6,707 nt of DNA from Rickettsiales bacterium (GTDB lineage Bacteria; Pseudomonadota; Alphaproteobacteria; Rickettsiales; UBA3002): the NCBI GenBank assembly GCA_021300075.1, contig JAJTIB010000089.1, forward strand, positions 1 to 6,707. The letters run 5' to 3'. Both the position numbers and the translations under genes were made by a program. Position 1 is the first letter of the stretch. Each line of letters begins with the position of its first letter. The notes beneath the pieces were generated by a model. That model searched no databases, had not been told where the DNA came from, and saw nothing but the letters and a program-made list of their open reading frames with translations. Below are positions 5,583 to 6,707 of this stretch, one piece after another.

Positions 5583-6707
5583 CACTGGCCTCCCTGAGCG
5601 GCTGTGATCGAATGGGGGCCCGCAAAGGAAATGGAAACGCGATTCTGGCCTTCCGCCAGTATCGGTTGCTGGGAAGTGTCAAAATTAACTTCCGTACGCT
5701 CGCCAACCACGCCACTTTCCGGGTCCGGAAGTTTGGCGCTGGTGACTGTATATTCGGGAAACATTGCCCTTACTTTCTCAACAAAACTTACTGCTGCTTT
5801 GGCAAACTGATCTCTATCCGCAAACCCGCCCTTCAGTTCAAACTCAACCTGAACCATCACCGGAGAGGCGGTCGAACTATTGCCACTATCAAGCTTCTGG
5901 CGTTGCCAGTTAATGGTGCTAACGGTAACCTCGGGGCTCAATACCGAAGATAGTTTTTCAACAAACGTCATCACCGTATAACGATCCGTCTCATAAGCCT
6001 TCATCGTAGCGATAACCGCCGATTTAAGGCTGGTGTCCTTATCCTGCGTGCCAATGCTTTCCTTCAGTTTGGCCAATTCTGGCTGCAAGGCCTGACGCGC
6101 CTCAGTTGCGGTCGATATTGCGCCCATATCACGCACGATTTGCACCAGACCACTGAGTAAGGAAACCCCAATTAACGCCGCAATCACCCCCGCAGCAACA
6201 CGCCCGGCAAGACGCGCCTGATAGAGTTTATGTATTTGTCTGCCGTAACGCGACATCAGGCCCAAAGAGGGTTTTCTGGTCGTGGCAAAATGACTGGCGA
6301 GTACCACGTCACCGTAGCAATCGGCTGACAGTGCTGCCTGCTCAAGATCAAGCAAATCTGCTACTTCAAGCGGTGTCAGAACATAAGCGCCCGCCGCATT
6401 GAACCGCCGTAAATCCAGCGCGTCTTTCACCTCGTTCGAAGCAATCACCACAATCTCTAGTGTCGCGCTGTCATTAAAGTCGAACCGCCGCAGATACTCC
6501 AGCGAATTCAAGATTTCCTGCTCGATATTGCCGGCAACCACTGCCGCAACGGCATCGTCGATCGATTGGGCAAGGCGCGTAAATACTAGTTTTTCCTTGT
6601 GCAATACGACCTGACGGAACCCGCCGACCTTGTTGTGACTCACCAGTAATTTCCATGCCGCCCGCGAACCCTCGAAAGTTCGTTGTGGTATAGCCCCAGC
6701 CAGCGAG
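5582..6707 (-). CDS. GspL-like / PilM-PilN-like bitopic membrane protein, 5' partial
   Basis: This protein appears to combine a cytoplasmic PilM/GspL-type domain with a PilN-like membrane and periplasmic part. A GTG at 6643 could be read as a start (353 residues). However, the frame stays open for 21 more codons to the window edge, with protein-like sequence (TFEGSRAAWKLL), so the true start lies outside. Numbering from that GTG, residues 8-54 (GGFRQVVL, LVFTRL, EQEILNSLEYLRR) resemble the strand-and-helix pattern of actin-like PilM/GspL domains. The cytoplasmic part runs to about 146, one transmembrane helix spans about 148-170, and a helical linker (175-200) leads to a PilN-like alpha/beta periplasmic domain (222-340, including TFVEKLSSVLSPEVTVSTINW and two-strand repeats). 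It overlaps the PilO-like gene by one base, as expected for a PilN-PilO or GspL-GspM pair. A plain PilN with an extended N-terminus is the alternative. Confidence 0.66.
   Translation of the reverse strand, partial: SLAGAIPQRTFEGSRAAWKLLVSHNKVGGFRQVVLHKEKLVFTRLAQSIDDAVAAVVAGNIEQEILNSLEYLRRFDFNDSATLEIVVIASNEVKDALDLRRFNAAGAYVLTPLEVADLLDLEQAALSADCYGDVVLASHFATTRKPSLGLMSRYGRQIHKLYQARLAGRVAAGVIAALIGVSLLSGLVQIVRDMGAISTATEARQALQPELAKLKESIGTQDKDTSLKSAVIATMKAYETDRYTVMTFVEKLSSVLSPEVTVSTINWQRQKLDSGNSSTASPVMVQVEFELKGGFADRDQFAKAAVSFVEKVRAMFPEYTVTSAKLPDPESGVVGERTEVNFDTSQQPILAEGQNRVSISFAGPHSITAAQGGQ
5589..5595 (-). promoter_or_regulatory. Ribosome binding site of the PilO-like gene
   Basis: AGGGAGG on the minus strand, inside the end of the upstream gene, is spaced 6 bases from the ATG at 5582 and 3 from the alternative GTG at 5585. 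It has the same spacing as the next gene's site at 4889-4893, which supports the ATG start and coupled translation through the TGATG overlap. Confidence 0.65.

Noticed and set aside
5612..5953. Open frame of 113 codons on the plus strand
   Set aside because: It lies opposite the periplasmic domain of the GspL-like gene, with no recognisable domain and no convincing ribosome binding site.

Overview
The window holds part of a type IV pilus / MSHA-like (type IV filament) assembly locus, arranged as two gene blocks that converge in the middle. Protein style and gene content suggest a Gram-negative proteobacterium with moderate GC. An alphaproteobacterium is my best guess, with low confidence, because no rRNA or taxonomic marker gene is present. 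Coding density is very high: the only untranslated gap above 10 bases is about 51 bases (726-776), and no stretch above 300 bases lacks a gene.

Plus-strand block (1-3052): a TPR-repeat protein that is open to the left window edge, then two complete GspE/PilT-family retraction ATPases. The first is PilT-like, with an intact Walker A, Walker B, His box and an AIRNLIRE-type motif. The second is PilU-like, with an intact ATPase core, a degenerate AIRNLIRE region and a PilU-type C-terminus. The two overlap by one base (TAATG), so they are probably translationally coupled.

Minus-strand block (6707 down to 3056), in transcription order: (i) a bitopic inner-membrane protein open to the right window edge, with a cytoplasmic domain, one membrane segment and a periplasmic domain, like GspL or a PilM-PilN fusion; (ii) a PilO/GspM-like membrane protein; (iii) an exported protein with a signal peptide, proline-rich ends and a small central beta-type segment reminiscent of PilP/GspC/MshK; (iv) an ABC transporter ATPase of the ABC-2 export type with no permease in the window. 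Junctions in this block are 1-base overlap, 1-base gap and 9-base gap, so it reads as one tightly coupled operon. The stop codons of pilU and of the ABC gene face each other across 3 bases.

Working model (inference): genes (i)-(iii) form the inner-membrane/periplasmic alignment subcomplex of a filament machine, PilT and PilU power its retraction, and the TPR protein is an assembly or scaffold factor resembling MshN. The ABC ATPase may serve the pilus, as reported for PilGHI of Myxococcus, or may only share the transcript. Pilins, secretin, platform protein and extension ATPase are not in the window. The most unusual parts are the poorly recognisable PilP-position protein, the fused GspL-like protein and the orphan ABC ATPase.
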